Of a stretch of DNA of 51,376 nt, positions 9,673 to 19,484 are shown piece by piece. The stretch's first letter is position 1. Each line of letters starts with the position of its first letter. A model generated the notes under the pieces. It did no database searches. It was not told the DNA's origin and saw only the letters and a list, made by a program, of their open reading frames with translations. The DNA comes from an uncultured Odoribacter sp. (GTDB lineage: Bacteria > Bacteroidota > Bacteroidia > Bacteroidales > Marinifilaceae). A program made the position numbers and the translations under genes. The DNA is taken from the NCBI GenBank assembly GCA_900544025.1, contig UQTM01000020.1, forward strand, positions 1-51,376. The letters are read 5' to 3'.

Positions 9673-11349
9673 TTAATATTTGAAGCTACTTCCTCCCAGA
9701 AATTCCCTCAATATGGATGTGGGAGGAATCTCCCGGGTGGGAACCGACTGAATATACGAGAAGAATTTCAACAAGCGTAAGGCTTTGGAATGTTCGGGGT
9801 GTTGCTGGGTGACTTCCCGTAGCAAAGGTTCGGCCTGTATTTTCAATGTTCCTAATTCATAGATCAGTGCCGAATTAAAGATGGCGTCGGCCTCTTCCTG
9901 ATAGGGAATAATGTGTTTTTGTTCGCCCAGCAGTACGCTTTCCCAACGTTTCAGCGTGTCGAGTGCCGAATAATTCCGGTACTTGTAATCGCGTACAATG
10001 CGCCGGATCAGGCGGTTGTCCGTGGGGTTGATCAGATTGTGATTATCGATCGAAATAGATGTGAGTGCCGATACGAATATTTTAAATAAAGAATCTACCG
10101 GCAGAAGCTGGGTTAATTTAGGGTTTAGCCCGTGTATGCCTTCTACGATAATCACATTGTTCCGTGAAATTTTCACTTTCGTCCCATCGTAATACCGTTG
10201 TCCGGTTTCAAAAGAAAATTTAGGAATGTCCACTTCTTCTCCTGCCATCAGGCGCAGCATATCGTTCGAAAAAGTTGCAATGTCCAGCGCGTCGATACTT
10301 TCGTAGTCGTATTCTCCTTTTTCATCCTTGGGGGTTAGCTCCCGGTTTACAAAATAATTGTCCAGGGAAAGGTTCACCGGTTTTATTCCGTTTACCATCA
10401 ATTGAACGCTCAGCCGCATGCCGAATGTGGTTTTGCCGGAAGAAGAAGGACCTGCAATCAGAATCACTTTCACTTTTTTATGCCGGGCTTTGATCTTATC
10501 GGCAATTTGCGATATTTTCTTTTCGTGAAGGGCTTCGCTGATCTTAATGATCGTACCGGAATGTTTTTTCTCGATCACCTTGTTCAATGCCCCGATATCG
10601 GTTACTTCTAAAATCTTTCCCCACCGTTTATATTCGCTGAACACCTGGAATAATTTATCCTGAGGGATCACCGGAAGCAATTCCGAAGGATTCGAACGGT
10701 CGGGGAGGCAAAGCAGCATCCCGTCTTTATAAGGAATCAGGTCGAACACTTTCAAACAACCTGTCGAAGGAGCTAAAGTACCGTAAAAGTAGTCGAGTAC
10801 GCTATCTACATAGTAAACGGAGGTGAAGAGTTTACCTCGTGTTTCCATTAATTCCGCCTTGTCTTTCAGTCCCGCTTTTTGGAAAATCCGGATCGCTTCG
10901 TCTGTCGGGATCTCTTCCCGGCTGATAGGAAGGTCTTCGGCGATAATTTCCTGCATCCTGTTTTTCAGCATTTCCACGCGCTCCGGGGTCAGGATAATGT
11001 CCTTGTTCACTACCCGGCAAAATATACCGTTTGAAATGATATGTTCCGCCCTTAATATCTTTTTGGGAAACAGATCGCTCACCGCTTTATACAGTACAAA
11101 GATCAGCGAACGGGAATAAATGCTGTATCCGTCGAGAGAGGTCACGTCGATGAAATTGATTCTTTTGGGATTCATGATCACATATTGCAGGTCTTGCAAC
11201 TGATTATTGACCAGCGCTCCCAAGATATGGTTGTGATTTGTCGGAAATATGATTTTTTTTATATCCCTGAGTGTCAGCCCCAGCTCTATTTCATATTCTT
11301 GTTGTGTGTTTTCACAGGTTATATTTACGGTTTTCATATCGGTTTTCAT
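9673..11349 (-). CDS. TGS-domain nucleoside kinase (uridine kinase-like)
   Basis: A 558-residue protein of the type annotated as nucleoside or uridine kinase in Bacteroidetes. An N-terminal TGS-like beta-grasp domain (about 1-70) and a region resembling the second additional domain of threonyl-tRNA synthetase (about 75-190) are followed by a phosphoribulokinase/uridine-kinase domain. That domain has a clear P-loop GPSSSGKTT (300-308) and later LSLDNYFVNRE and IIVEGIHGLNP. The fold implies ATP-dependent phosphorylation of a nucleoside or similar hydroxyl substrate in the cytoplasm. The tRNA-synthetase-like front end is a known family feature with unclear function. The start could be Met1 or Met5. 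It stands alone and converges on rocD. Confidence 0.85.
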   Translation of the reverse strand: MKTDMKTVNITCENTQQEYEIELGLTLRDIKKIIFPTNHNHILGALVNNQLQDLQYVIMNPKRINFIDVTSLDGYSIYSRSLIFVLYKAVSDLFPKKILRAEHIISNGIFCRVVNKDIILTPERVEMLKNRMQEIIAEDLPISREEIPTDEAIRIFQKAGLKDKAELMETRGKLFTSVYYVDSVLDYFYGTLAPSTGCLKVFDLIPYKDGMLLCLPDRSNPSELLPVIPQDKLFQVFSEYKRWGKILEVTDIGALNKVIEKKHSGTIIKISEALHEKKISQIADKIKARHKKVKVILIAGPSSSGKTTFGMRLSVQLMVNGIKPVNLSLDNYFVNRELTPKDEKGEYDYESIDALDIATFSNDMLRLMAGEEVDIPKFSFETGQRYYDGTKVKISRNNVIIVEGIHGLNPKLTQLLPVDSLFKIFVSALTSISIDNHNLINPTDNRLIRRIVRDYKYRNYSALDTLKRWESVLLGEQKHIIPYQEEADAIFNSALIYELGTLKIQAEPLLREVTQQHPEHSKALRLLKFFSYIQSVPTREIPPTSILREFLGGSSFKY

Positions 11350-11837
11350 TTTGAATTGTGGTAGAACAATATGCCCTAAAAGGTAAATGTCCGGGAAATA
11401 GCTTATTTTCGTTACACTTAGCTAATATACAAACTATTCATGTATATGCAAATAGCGTGCTTAAAATTTGAGAATGTCCGGTTAGTAATGATTTTTTTCG
11501 TAATTTAAATAAAATAGACAGTGTTTATACGTATCGATATACGGCGTCTGTTTATATCGGTTCGGTTTTATCTACCGGATTTTTAAACATCTATTTGGGT
11601 GAATACTGTGAAATAGTCCATTTGTCCGAATCTTTTTTTATCCGGTTTCTTTATGTTGAATATGGATGTATATTGGTTTTTCGGCAAATAAATTTTATTT
11701 TACTATCACGATCATGTTGTACTATCGTGTACGATTTTTAAATAAATCATAAGATAATCCATGTATATAATTTTTAATCTATTTCTTATTCAGAAAAAAG
11801 ACGTTTGTTTTGTAACATATTTTAATATTAAAGAACA
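11350..11837. other. 488-base AT-rich intergenic region with short repeats
   Basis: No gene is visible. The region separates the divergent nucleoside kinase and sugar-transporter operon, so both promoters must lie here, but I find no consensus TAnnTTTG box. It holds TGTTTATA twice (11522-11529, 11549-11556), flanking an ATACG-containing dyad. It also holds TACTATC twice (11701-11707, 11720-11726), with CACGAT/ATCGTG inverted around the spacer. These could be operator sites for the sugar operon; that is a guess. Confidence 0.4.
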
Positions 11838-13211
11838 ATGAAACAGACAACGGCGTATTTATTTTTAATCTGCCTGATTTCCGCGATGGGTGGATTGTTA
11901 TTTGGATATGATTGGGTGGTGATCGGAGGAGCTAAGATATTTTATGAGCCTTTTTTTGAATTGGAGAGCTCGGCGGCTTTACGTGGCTGGGCCATGAGCA
12001 GTGCTTTGATCGGTTGTTTGGTCGGAGCCTTGTTATCCGGTTCATGGAGCGACTGTTACGGACGTAAAAAGATGTTGATCGCAGCCTCCTTTTTGTTCGT
12101 GGTTTCTGCTGTTGGGACGGGGATTGCGGATCGGTTTACATGGTTTATCATCTACCGGATTATCGGGGGGCTGGGGATCGGTATCGCTTCGAATGTCTCC
12201 CCGGTCTATATCGCAGAAGTTTCTCCGGCTTCGGTACGTGGTAAATTCGTTGCTTTGAATCAGCTTACTATCGTCCTGGGTATTTTAATGGCACAACTTG
12301 TTAATTGGCAGATCGGTGAATACTATACGGCAGGTTCGGATATTTTAAGCGACGACGGTATTCAATGGGCCTGGCGATGGATGTTTTGGGCTGAACTGGT
12401 TCCTGCGGGATTGTTTTTTATTCTCTCTTTCGTTATTCCTGAAAGTCCGCGCTGGTTAGCTGCTCAGGGGCGGACCGATGAATCCGGGCGGATATTGACC
12501 CGGATCGGTGGAAAGGCTTATGCTTTACGGACTTTATCGGAGTTACAGGGTTTAGAAAATGTAGAAGTGAAGCATGGGAGTTGGCTGGAACTCTTGCGTC
12601 CGGGGCTTAGGAAGGTTTTGGTTATTGGATGCGTTTTAGCTGTTTTTCAGCAATGGTGCGGTATAAACGTTATTTTTAATTATGCTCACGAAATATTTTC
12701 CGAAGCCGGTTATGCTGTATCCGATGTGTTGATGAATATTGTCGTGACGGGTATCACGAATGTTATTTTTACGTTTGTGGCTATTTATACCGTAGATAAA
12801 TGGGGAAGACGGACTTTGTTGCTTGTAGGAGCGGCGGGACTGGCTTTTCTTTATACCATTTTGGGAGCTTGTTATTTTTGGGAAGTGAGCGGCTGGCTGA
12901 TGCTGTTATTGGTTGTTTTAGCCATTGCCTGCTACGCTATGTCGTTGGCTCCTGTGGTGTGGGTGGTGCTTTCCGAAATATTTCCGGTGCGGGTACGGGG
13001 GGTGGCAATGGCTCTTTCGACTTTTTTCCTTTGGTCTGCTTGCTTTCTGCTGACTTATACTTTCCCGTTGTTAAACGAAACGATGGGGGCGGCCGAAACT
13101 TTTTGGCTTTATGGAAGTGTTTGCCTGGCGGGTTTCTTTTTTATTCGTGCCAAATTACCCGAAACAAAAGGTAAGACATTAGAGGAGCTGGAAAAAGAAC
13201 TAACGAAATAA
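11838..13211 (+). CDS. Sugar-porter MFS transporter (XylE/GLUT type)
   Basis: A 457-residue, 12-helix major facilitator of the sugar porter family, which imports monosaccharides or small glycosides, usually with protons, across the inner membrane. Family motifs appear in order: GGLLFGYDWVVIGGA in helix 1, DCYGRKKML in the 2-3 loop, PESPRWL after helix 6, DKWGRRTLL in the 8-9 loop and PETKGKTLEELE after helix 12. QQWCGIN in helix 7 corresponds to the sugar-binding QQxxGxN region. It is first in a tight operon, 13 bases before the DUF5107 protein, so the imported sugar is probably released by or passed to the products of the next two genes. The exact substrate is unknown. Confidence 0.93.
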   Translation: MKQTTAYLFLICLISAMGGLLFGYDWVVIGGAKIFYEPFFELESSAALRGWAMSSALIGCLVGALLSGSWSDCYGRKKMLIAASFLFVVSAVGTGIADRFTWFIIYRIIGGLGIGIASNVSPVYIAEVSPASVRGKFVALNQLTIVLGILMAQLVNWQIGEYYTAGSDILSDDGIQWAWRWMFWAELVPAGLFFILSFVIPESPRWLAAQGRTDESGRILTRIGGKAYALRTLSELQGLENVEVKHGSWLELLRPGLRKVLVIGCVLAVFQQWCGINVIFNYAHEIFSEAGYAVSDVLMNIVVTGITNVIFTFVAIYTVDKWGRRTLLLVGAAGLAFLYTILGACYFWEVSGWLMLLLVVLAIACYAMSLAPVVWVVLSEIFPVRVRGVAMALSTFFLWSACFLLTYTFPLLNETMGAAETFWLYGSVCLAGFFFIRAKLPETKGKTLEELEKELTK

Positions 13212-13224
13212 TATAAGATAGAGT

Positions 13225-16200
13225 ATGGTTGTAAATGTAAAGGTTTGGGAAGAAGACGTTCTTTTTCCCACTTATCGGATCGGTGAGCCTGAAAAGAATC
13301 CGATGTTTCTTGAAAAACGTGTTTATCAAGGGAGTAGCGGGGTGGTTTATCCGTATCCTGTTGTAGAAAAAATCGGAGATACTTGCGAAGATAAGTATTA
13401 TCGTGCCGTTTTTCTGGAAAACGAATATTTAAAAGTGATGATTTTGCCGGAGTTGGGCGGCCGTGTGCAGATGGCTTTCGACAAAATTAAAAATCGTCAT
13501 TTTATTTACTACAATCACGTGATCAAGCCCGCTTTGGTCGGCTTGACCGGACCCTGGATTTCCGGAGGGATTGAGTTTAACTGGCCACAGCATCACCGTC
13601 CCAGTACTTTTCTCCCGGTGGATTATTCCATTGAAAAATGTGCCGATGGGAGTGCGATTGTTTGGGTGAGCGAACGCGAACGGATGTTTCATCAGAAAGG
13701 GATGGCCGGTTTTACGTTACGTCCGGGACGCGCTGTTTTAGAAATTCGGGGAAAGGTTTATAATCCGACCCCCATACCCCAGACTTTTCTTTGGTGGGCG
13801 AATCCGGCCGTAGCAGTGAACGAGCATTACCAATCGGTATTTCCCGGAGATGTGAATGCCGTGTTCGACCATGGTAAACGGGATGTATCCCGTTATCCGA
13901 TAGCGACGGGAGTTTATTACAAGATGGATTATTCGGCCGGGGTGGATATATCCCGATATAAAAATATTCCGGTTCCGACATCTTATATGGCGATTCGTTC
14001 TAAATATAATTTTGTAGGCGGGTATGAAAACGATACCCGTGCAGGTTTGCTGCATGTGGCGAATCATCATGTTTCTCCCGGTAAAAAGCAATGGACTTGG
14101 GGAAATGGAGATTTCGGGCAGGCATGGGATCGTAACCTGACCGATGCAGACGGGCCTTATATCGAGTTGATGACGGGGGTATATACCGATAATCAGCCGG
14201 ATTTCGCCTGGTTGCAGCCTTATGAGGAAAAAACGTTTACTCAGTATTTTATGCCTTATCGCGAACTTGGAGTGGTGAAAAATGCGTCTGCCGATTTACT
14301 GATGAATATTGAATTAACGGGTCATACGGCTTTGCTGAAACTATATGCGACTTCCGCCCAACAAGGGTTACAGGTAAAAGTGGTGAAAGAGGGCAGGAAT
14401 GTGTTGAAAGTCGTGTGTGACGTTACTCCGGAATGTATTTGGGAAACAGAGGTTCCTGTTGCTGATTTGGGCGGGATTTATGTGGGGATTTATAGTGCGA
14501 CGGGAAAATTATTACTATCCTGGAAACCCGAGCCCGACGAGATAAAGCCATTTCCCGAAGCTGCTAAAGCCGCCCTCGATCCTAAAGATATCCGTTCGAC
14601 GGAGCAGCTTTATTTGACGGGCTTACATCTGGAACAATACCGGCATGCCACCTATCCGGCAGAGGCTTATTATAAGGAGGCGCTTCTCCGTGATCCGGGG
14701 GATGTTCGCAATAATAATGCGTTGGGGCTGTGGTTGTTCCGTAGAGGACAATTTACAGAAGCCGAGGTTTATCTGCGGCGGGCTGTCGCGACTCTTACCG
14801 AAAGGAATCCGAACCCTTACGACGGTGAGCCTTTGTATAATCTGGGGCTGGTTTTGAAATATCAAGGAAAGACGGAGGAAGCGTACGACTATTTTTATAA
14901 AGCTTGCTGGAATGCGGCCTGGCAGGATGCCGGATATTATTCGTTGGCTCAACTGTCGGTTGCCGGAGGGAACTGGGAAGAGGCGTTGGATGAGATCGAC
15001 AAATCGTTGTTCCGCAATTGGAATAATTTAAGAGGCCGTCATTTGAAGACGATTATTTTACGTCGTTTGGGACGGACGGACGAAGCTTTGGCTTTTATTG
15101 AAAATTCTCTTGCCATCGATCGTTTTAATTTCGGATGTCGTTTTGAGAAATATTTAATTTCGGCGGCGGAAACTGATAAAAAATTTTTGATGTCATCGAT
15201 GAGAGATGAGGCACATAATTATGAGGAATTAGCTTTGGATTATGCCACTGCCGGATGTTGGGAAGAGGCTTTGGCCGTGGTGGATTTAGCGATAAATGCT
15301 TCTGTTTCCTGTGCTACTTTGCTATACTATTATAAAGCTTGGTTTTTGTTGGAGTTGGGTTGGAATGAACAGGCGGCGCAAGCGATCGCGGAAGCCGAAT
15401 TACAATCTCCGGCTTATTGTTTCCCTAATACGCTGGAAGCTATTTTGGCATTGCAGGCCGTGATCCGGTTTGCGCAAAAAACGCCCAGGGCTTATTATTA
15501 TCTCGGTAATCTCTGGTATGACAAGCGTCAATATGCCGAAGCGATAGAGGCTTGGGAAAACTCTATCCGGCAGGATGATACATTCCCGACGGCACTTCGT
15601 AATTTATCGCTGGCTTATTTTAATAAGCTGAACCGGCCGGAGCAGGCTCTTCATTTACTGGAAAGAGCTTTTGAATTGGACCCGTCGGATGCCCGCATTC
15701 TGCTGGAATTAGATCAATTGTATAAGCGTTTGAATCGTCCGCATGCCGAACGCCTTGCTTTTTTGGAAGCCAATAGGACAGTGGCCTTTACTCGTGATGA
15801 TTTATACCTGGAATATGCCACTTTATTGAATCAGATCGGAAAATACGAGGAAGCCCTTCAAATGATCGATGCCCGCCGGTTTCATCCTTGGGAAGGGGGA
15901 GAAGGCAAGGTTACCGCCCAGTATCAGTTGGCAAGGCTTGAGTTGGTAAAAGAAAAATTAAAAGAGGGATTGTATCGGGAGGCTCTCGACCTGATAGAGC
16001 AGTGTTTTGTCTATCCTCATCATTTGGGAGAAGGGAAGCTATACGGAGCGCAGGAAAATGATTTTAATTATTATAAAGCGTGTATTCTGGAAAAATTGGG
16101 GCGGAAGGAGGAAGCGAAGGAAGCGTTGCTTGCCGCCACTGTGGGGAATAGCCTGCCTGCTGCCGTGATGTATTACAATGACCAAAAACCGGATAAGATT

Positions 16201-16515
16201 TTTTATCAGGGACTGGCTTTTCGTAAATTGGGACGTGAAGCGGAAGCCCGTGGATGTTTCAATCGTTTGATCGCTTATGGAGAGAAGCATTTGTCCGATG
16301 TTTTTAAGATGGATTATTTTGCCGTATCGCTTCCCGATCTCCAGATTTGGGAGGATGATATGGATAAGAGAAACAGGATTCATTGTAATTATCTGATGGG
16401 ACTCGGTCATTGGGGAGCCGGCTGTTTGGATAAGGCAAAAATGCATTTGAAAATAGCTGCCGGGATGGATAATAATCATCAGGGCGTACAGGTACATCTT
16501 CAAATGATTCAATAA
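13225..16515 (+). CDS. DUF5107 domain protein with C-terminal TPR repeats
   Basis: A 1096-residue protein with no signal peptide or membrane segment, hence probably cytoplasmic. Residues 1 to about 420 match my memory of DUF5107, a beta-sandwich domain related to aldose-1-epimerase (galactose mutarotase) folds. LPELGGRVQ, GGIEFNWPQHH and GNGDFGQAWDRNLTD are conserved-looking, polar and aromatic stretches suited to a sugar pocket. From about residue 460 to the end there are many TPR-like helical pairs (for example NNALGLWLFRRGQFTEAE and YNLGLVLKYQGKTEEA). It lies between a sugar-porter gene and a GH2-like lipoprotein with gaps of 13 and 10 bases, which argues for a role in handling the imported sugar. 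A catalytic role (epimerase, lyase or hydrolase) or a sugar-sensing scaffold are both open. The function is not established to my knowledge. Confidence 0.75.
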   Translation: MVVNVKVWEEDVLFPTYRIGEPEKNPMFLEKRVYQGSSGVVYPYPVVEKIGDTCEDKYYRAVFLENEYLKVMILPELGGRVQMAFDKIKNRHFIYYNHVIKPALVGLTGPWISGGIEFNWPQHHRPSTFLPVDYSIEKCADGSAIVWVSERERMFHQKGMAGFTLRPGRAVLEIRGKVYNPTPIPQTFLWWANPAVAVNEHYQSVFPGDVNAVFDHGKRDVSRYPIATGVYYKMDYSAGVDISRYKNIPVPTSYMAIRSKYNFVGGYENDTRAGLLHVANHHVSPGKKQWTWGNGDFGQAWDRNLTDADGPYIELMTGVYTDNQPDFAWLQPYEEKTFTQYFMPYRELGVVKNASADLLMNIELTGHTALLKLYATSAQQGLQVKVVKEGRNVLKVVCDVTPECIWETEVPVADLGGIYVGIYSATGKLLLSWKPEPDEIKPFPEAAKAALDPKDIRSTEQLYLTGLHLEQYRHATYPAEAYYKEALLRDPGDVRNNNALGLWLFRRGQFTEAEVYLRRAVATLTERNPNPYDGEPLYNLGLVLKYQGKTEEAYDYFYKACWNAAWQDAGYYSLAQLSVAGGNWEEALDEIDKSLFRNWNNLRGRHLKTIILRRLGRTDEALAFIENSLAIDRFNFGCRFEKYLISAAETDKKFLMSSMRDEAHNYEELALDYATAGCWEEALAVVDLAINASVSCATLLYYYKAWFLLELGWNEQAAQAIAEAELQSPAYCFPNTLEAILALQAVIRFAQKTPRAYYYLGNLWYDKRQYAEAIEAWENSIRQDDTFPTALRNLSLAYFNKLNRPEQALHLLERAFELDPSDARILLELDQLYKRLNRPHAERLAFLEANRTVAFTRDDLYLEYATLLNQIGKYEEALQMIDARRFHPWEGGEGKVTAQYQLARLELVKEKLKEGLYREALDLIEQCFVYPHHLGEGKLYGAQENDFNYYKACILEKLGRKEEAKEALLAATVGNSLPAAVMYYNDQKPDKIFYQGLAFRKLGREAEARGCFNRLIAYGEKHLSDVFKMDYFAVSLPDLQIWEDDMDKRNRIHCNYLMGLGHWGAGCLDKAKMHLKIAAGMDNNHQGVQVHLQMIQ

Positions 16516-16525
16516 TAGAAAAGAT

Positions 16526-19303
16526 ATGAAAAATAGAAGAATAATTTTATGGTTCGGGATAGTAACGTTCTGTGCTTTCCTTTTTGTTTCCTGTAACAAA
16601 GTTCCTGCGAAAATTTCTTTGGCGGGAAAGTGGGAGTTTGCCATAGATAGTATGGATATGGGGGTGGCCGAAAGCTGGTTTGCCCGTTCTTTTACAGATA
16701 AGATTTTACTGCCGGGAACGATGGCTGCTGCCGGGTATGGGATACCCCATGGCTTACAGCCTTCGATAGAGAAACCTCAAATACTTCATCCGACCTGTAA
16801 AAAAAGTTATGTCGGAGTGGCGTGGTATGCCCGCGAAATCCGGATTCCCAGGGACTGGAAAGGGAAAAGGGTGGAACTGGAGCTGGAGCGGGTGATTTGG
16901 CAAACCTCTGTGTGGGTAGATGGAAAGCCGGTTGCCGGGAAACAGGAAAGTTTAGTTGCCCCTCATCGGTTCGATCTGACGGATTTCCTGACGCCCGGAA
17001 AACATCGTGTGTCCATCCGTGTCGATAACCGGAAGCAGTATGATATTTCGGTGAATGATATGGCGCATGCTTATACCAATGAAACACAAATGATGTGGAA
17101 CGGTATTCTCGGCGAGATTTCCCTGTGTGCGAAAGAGGATTTGTCTATCGAAGGGATACAGATATATCCCGATGTGAAGAATAAAAGTGTGCGTATCAAA
17201 GGAAAGCTGGTCAATCGGGGAAAATCCGTTAAAGGGAATGCGGAAATTCGAATCGGGGAAAGAGCGAGCGATGTACCGTTTTTTGAAAAGGAAGAAGAAA
17301 TCGACTTAGTTCCTGGAGAAACGATGGTGGATTTTTATTGTTCATTGGGAGACCGTGTACAGAATTGGAGTGAATTTACCCCTGTGCTGTATGATTTGAG
17401 TTTATCTGTGAAGACAGAACACCTGGAAACGACAGAGCATGTGGCATTCGGTATGCGGCAGATTGAACGCGAAGGGGCTGATATTTTGATGAACGGTAAG
17501 AAAGTATTTTTGCGGGGGACGCTGGAGTGTTGTGTGTTCCCCCTCACCGGATGTCCCCCTACGACAGAGGAAGGCTGGAGGAAAGTGTTTCTGACAGCAA
17601 AAGAATGGGGATTGAACCATTTGCGTTTTCATTCCTGGTGTCCTCCGGAGGCTGCTTTTCGGGTAGCCGATTCTCTTGGTTTTTATTTGCAGGTGGAATT
17701 GCCGCTTTGGTCTTTACGGGTGGGGCAGGATAGCAGTACGAATAAGTTTTTATATGACGAAGCTGCCCGGATATTAGCGGAATACGGGAATCATCCTTCT
17801 TTTTGCTTTTTTAGTCTTGGAAATGAATTACAACCGGATTTTAAATTTTTGAGCGATTTGTTGGATTTTGTAAAAGAGCGGGATGCGAGGCATTTATATA
17901 CAACTACGTCTTTTACTTTTGAAGGTGGGCATGGCAGTTGGCCGGAAAGCAACGATGATTATTTCGTTACGCAATGGACCTCTAAAGGCTGGGTGAGGGG
18001 ACAGGGTGTTTTTGAGACGGAAAGTCCCCGGTTCGATAAGGATTACTCGTCCGCGGTGGAAGGGATGCCCGTTCCTTTAATTACACATGAAATCGGTCAA
18101 TATGCCGTTTATCCTGCATTGAAAGAAATTTCAAAATATACAGGAGTTCTCGAACCGTTGAATTTTAAGGGGATAGAGCAGGAGTTGAAGAGGAAAAATC
18201 TGATCGACAAGGCTGAAGATTATTTGCTGGCTTCCGGACGTTTGGCAACGATCCTATATAAGGAGGAGATCGAGCGGGCAATGAAGACACAGGGCATTAG
18301 CGGTTTTCAGTTGTTGGATTTACATGATTTTCCCGGACAGGGAACGGCTTTAGTCGGATTGTTGGACGCATTCTGGGATAGTAAGGGAGTTGCGGATGCG
18401 AGAGAATTTCGTCGGTTTACATCGCCGGTAGTTCCTTTAGCACGTTTCTCAAAAGCTGTATATTCGAATCATGAATTATTCCGGGCGGGGATCGAAGTGG
18501 CGAATTATGGGCCTGAGGAATTGGAAGACCGGACGATCTTTTGGACTTTAAGCGGCAAGAGCGGGAATTTTCTTAAGAGCGGAAAGCTTGCTGCGAAGCA
18601 GATACAGATAGGAGGAGGAAATTATATCGGGGGATTCGTTTGTGAATTGCAGGGAGTGGAGAAGGCGGAACAATTAGAACTCACGATAGGAATAGAGGGG
18701 AGTGAGTATAAAAATACATGGAAAATATGGGTATATCCGGCTTCTTTGGCAATAGAGAAAGGCGGGGTTATCGTAACAGACCGGCTTGCCGAGGCGTACG
18801 AGGCACTTAAGGCGGGTAAAAAAGTGTTGTTTAATCCTCCCTATCGCTTTTGTGCAGGTATTCCCGGAAAATTTGTTCCCGTTTTTTGGAGCCCTGTCCA
18901 TTTTCCCCGGCAGGCGGGAACGATGGGATTATTGCTCGATCCGGTCCATAAGGCATTTGCCGATTTTCCAACGGATAGCCATACCGATTGGCAATGGTGG
19001 AGATTGGTCACTCGATCGCGTACCTGGGTGGTCGATAGTTTCTATCGGCAGATAACCCCATTGGTTGAAAATGTGGATAATTTTGTAAATAACCGGCGTT
19101 TGTGTTCTATTTTCGAAGCGAATTGTTTGGATGGTAAATTACTGGTTTGCAGCATGGATTTATGGCATGAAGATAAGGATAGTCCGGAAAAAAAGCAGTT
19201 ATTATATAGCTTGTTAAATTATATGAATTCGGAAGCATTTGCCCCGGTTCCAACCGTCGCTTTCGATCGTATCCGTTCTTTGGTTGTCTCCGGGGAGAAA
19301 TAA
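16526..19303 (+). CDS. GH2-like glycoside hydrolase, lipoprotein
   Basis: A 925-residue secreted lipoprotein: the N-terminal signal ends FLFVSC with Cys23 as the lipidation site. A jelly-roll sugar-binding domain (about 30-220) has the GH2-typical YVGVAWYAREI and a VWVDGK-like strand. An immunoglobulin-like domain follows, then a TIM barrel. The likely acid/base is Glu434 in SLGNEL and the likely nucleophile Glu522 in THEIGQY. The C-terminal 300 residues are beta-rich and I cannot name them. The family covers beta-galactosidases, glucuronidases, mannosidases and more; the specificity here is unclear and the sequence is far from LacZ. It is the last gene of the transporter-DUF5107 operon, 10 bases after the previous stop, so it probably releases the sugar that the MFS protein imports. 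Confidence 0.8.
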   Translation: MKNRRIILWFGIVTFCAFLFVSCNKVPAKISLAGKWEFAIDSMDMGVAESWFARSFTDKILLPGTMAAAGYGIPHGLQPSIEKPQILHPTCKKSYVGVAWYAREIRIPRDWKGKRVELELERVIWQTSVWVDGKPVAGKQESLVAPHRFDLTDFLTPGKHRVSIRVDNRKQYDISVNDMAHAYTNETQMMWNGILGEISLCAKEDLSIEGIQIYPDVKNKSVRIKGKLVNRGKSVKGNAEIRIGERASDVPFFEKEEEIDLVPGETMVDFYCSLGDRVQNWSEFTPVLYDLSLSVKTEHLETTEHVAFGMRQIEREGADILMNGKKVFLRGTLECCVFPLTGCPPTTEEGWRKVFLTAKEWGLNHLRFHSWCPPEAAFRVADSLGFYLQVELPLWSLRVGQDSSTNKFLYDEAARILAEYGNHPSFCFFSLGNELQPDFKFLSDLLDFVKERDARHLYTTTSFTFEGGHGSWPESNDDYFVTQWTSKGWVRGQGVFETESPRFDKDYSSAVEGMPVPLITHEIGQYAVYPALKEISKYTGVLEPLNFKGIEQELKRKNLIDKAEDYLLASGRLATILYKEEIERAMKTQGISGFQLLDLHDFPGQGTALVGLLDAFWDSKGVADAREFRRFTSPVVPLARFSKAVYSNHELFRAGIEVANYGPEELEDRTIFWTLSGKSGNFLKSGKLAAKQIQIGGGNYIGGFVCELQGVEKAEQLELTIGIEGSEYKNTWKIWVYPASLAIEKGGVIVTDRLAEAYEALKAGKKVLFNPPYRFCAGIPGKFVPVFWSPVHFPRQAGTMGLLLDPVHKAFADFPTDSHTDWQWWRLVTRSRTWVVDSFYRQITPLVENVDNFVNNRRLCSIFEANCLDGKLLVCSMDLWHEDKDSPEKKQLLYSLLNYMNSEAFAPVPTVAFDRIRSLVVSGEK

Positions 19304-19429
19304 GAGGGGGAGGGCTGCCATTGAAATCAACACGATTCTTTTTTCGAATGGCTTAAAATTTGTTTTTTAGATTGTAAAATTCGTTTTAGAAAGATAGCAG
19401 CAATGCTTGAAACGTATCCGTATCGATCG

Positions 19430-19466
19430 ATATGGCCAGCCTTTTCGGTAAGTAGGCTGGCCATAT
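19430..19466 (-). terminator. Hairpin between convergent GH2 and lytic transglycosylase genes
   Basis: A perfect 13-bp stem (19430-19442 with 19454-19466, ATATGGCCAGCCT / AGGCTGGCCATAT) has an 11-base loop. It lies 18 bases past the minus-strand stop. T tracts are weak on both sides, and it may serve both genes. Confidence 0.7.
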
Positions 19467-19484
19467 TCTTATGAGATAACGGGA

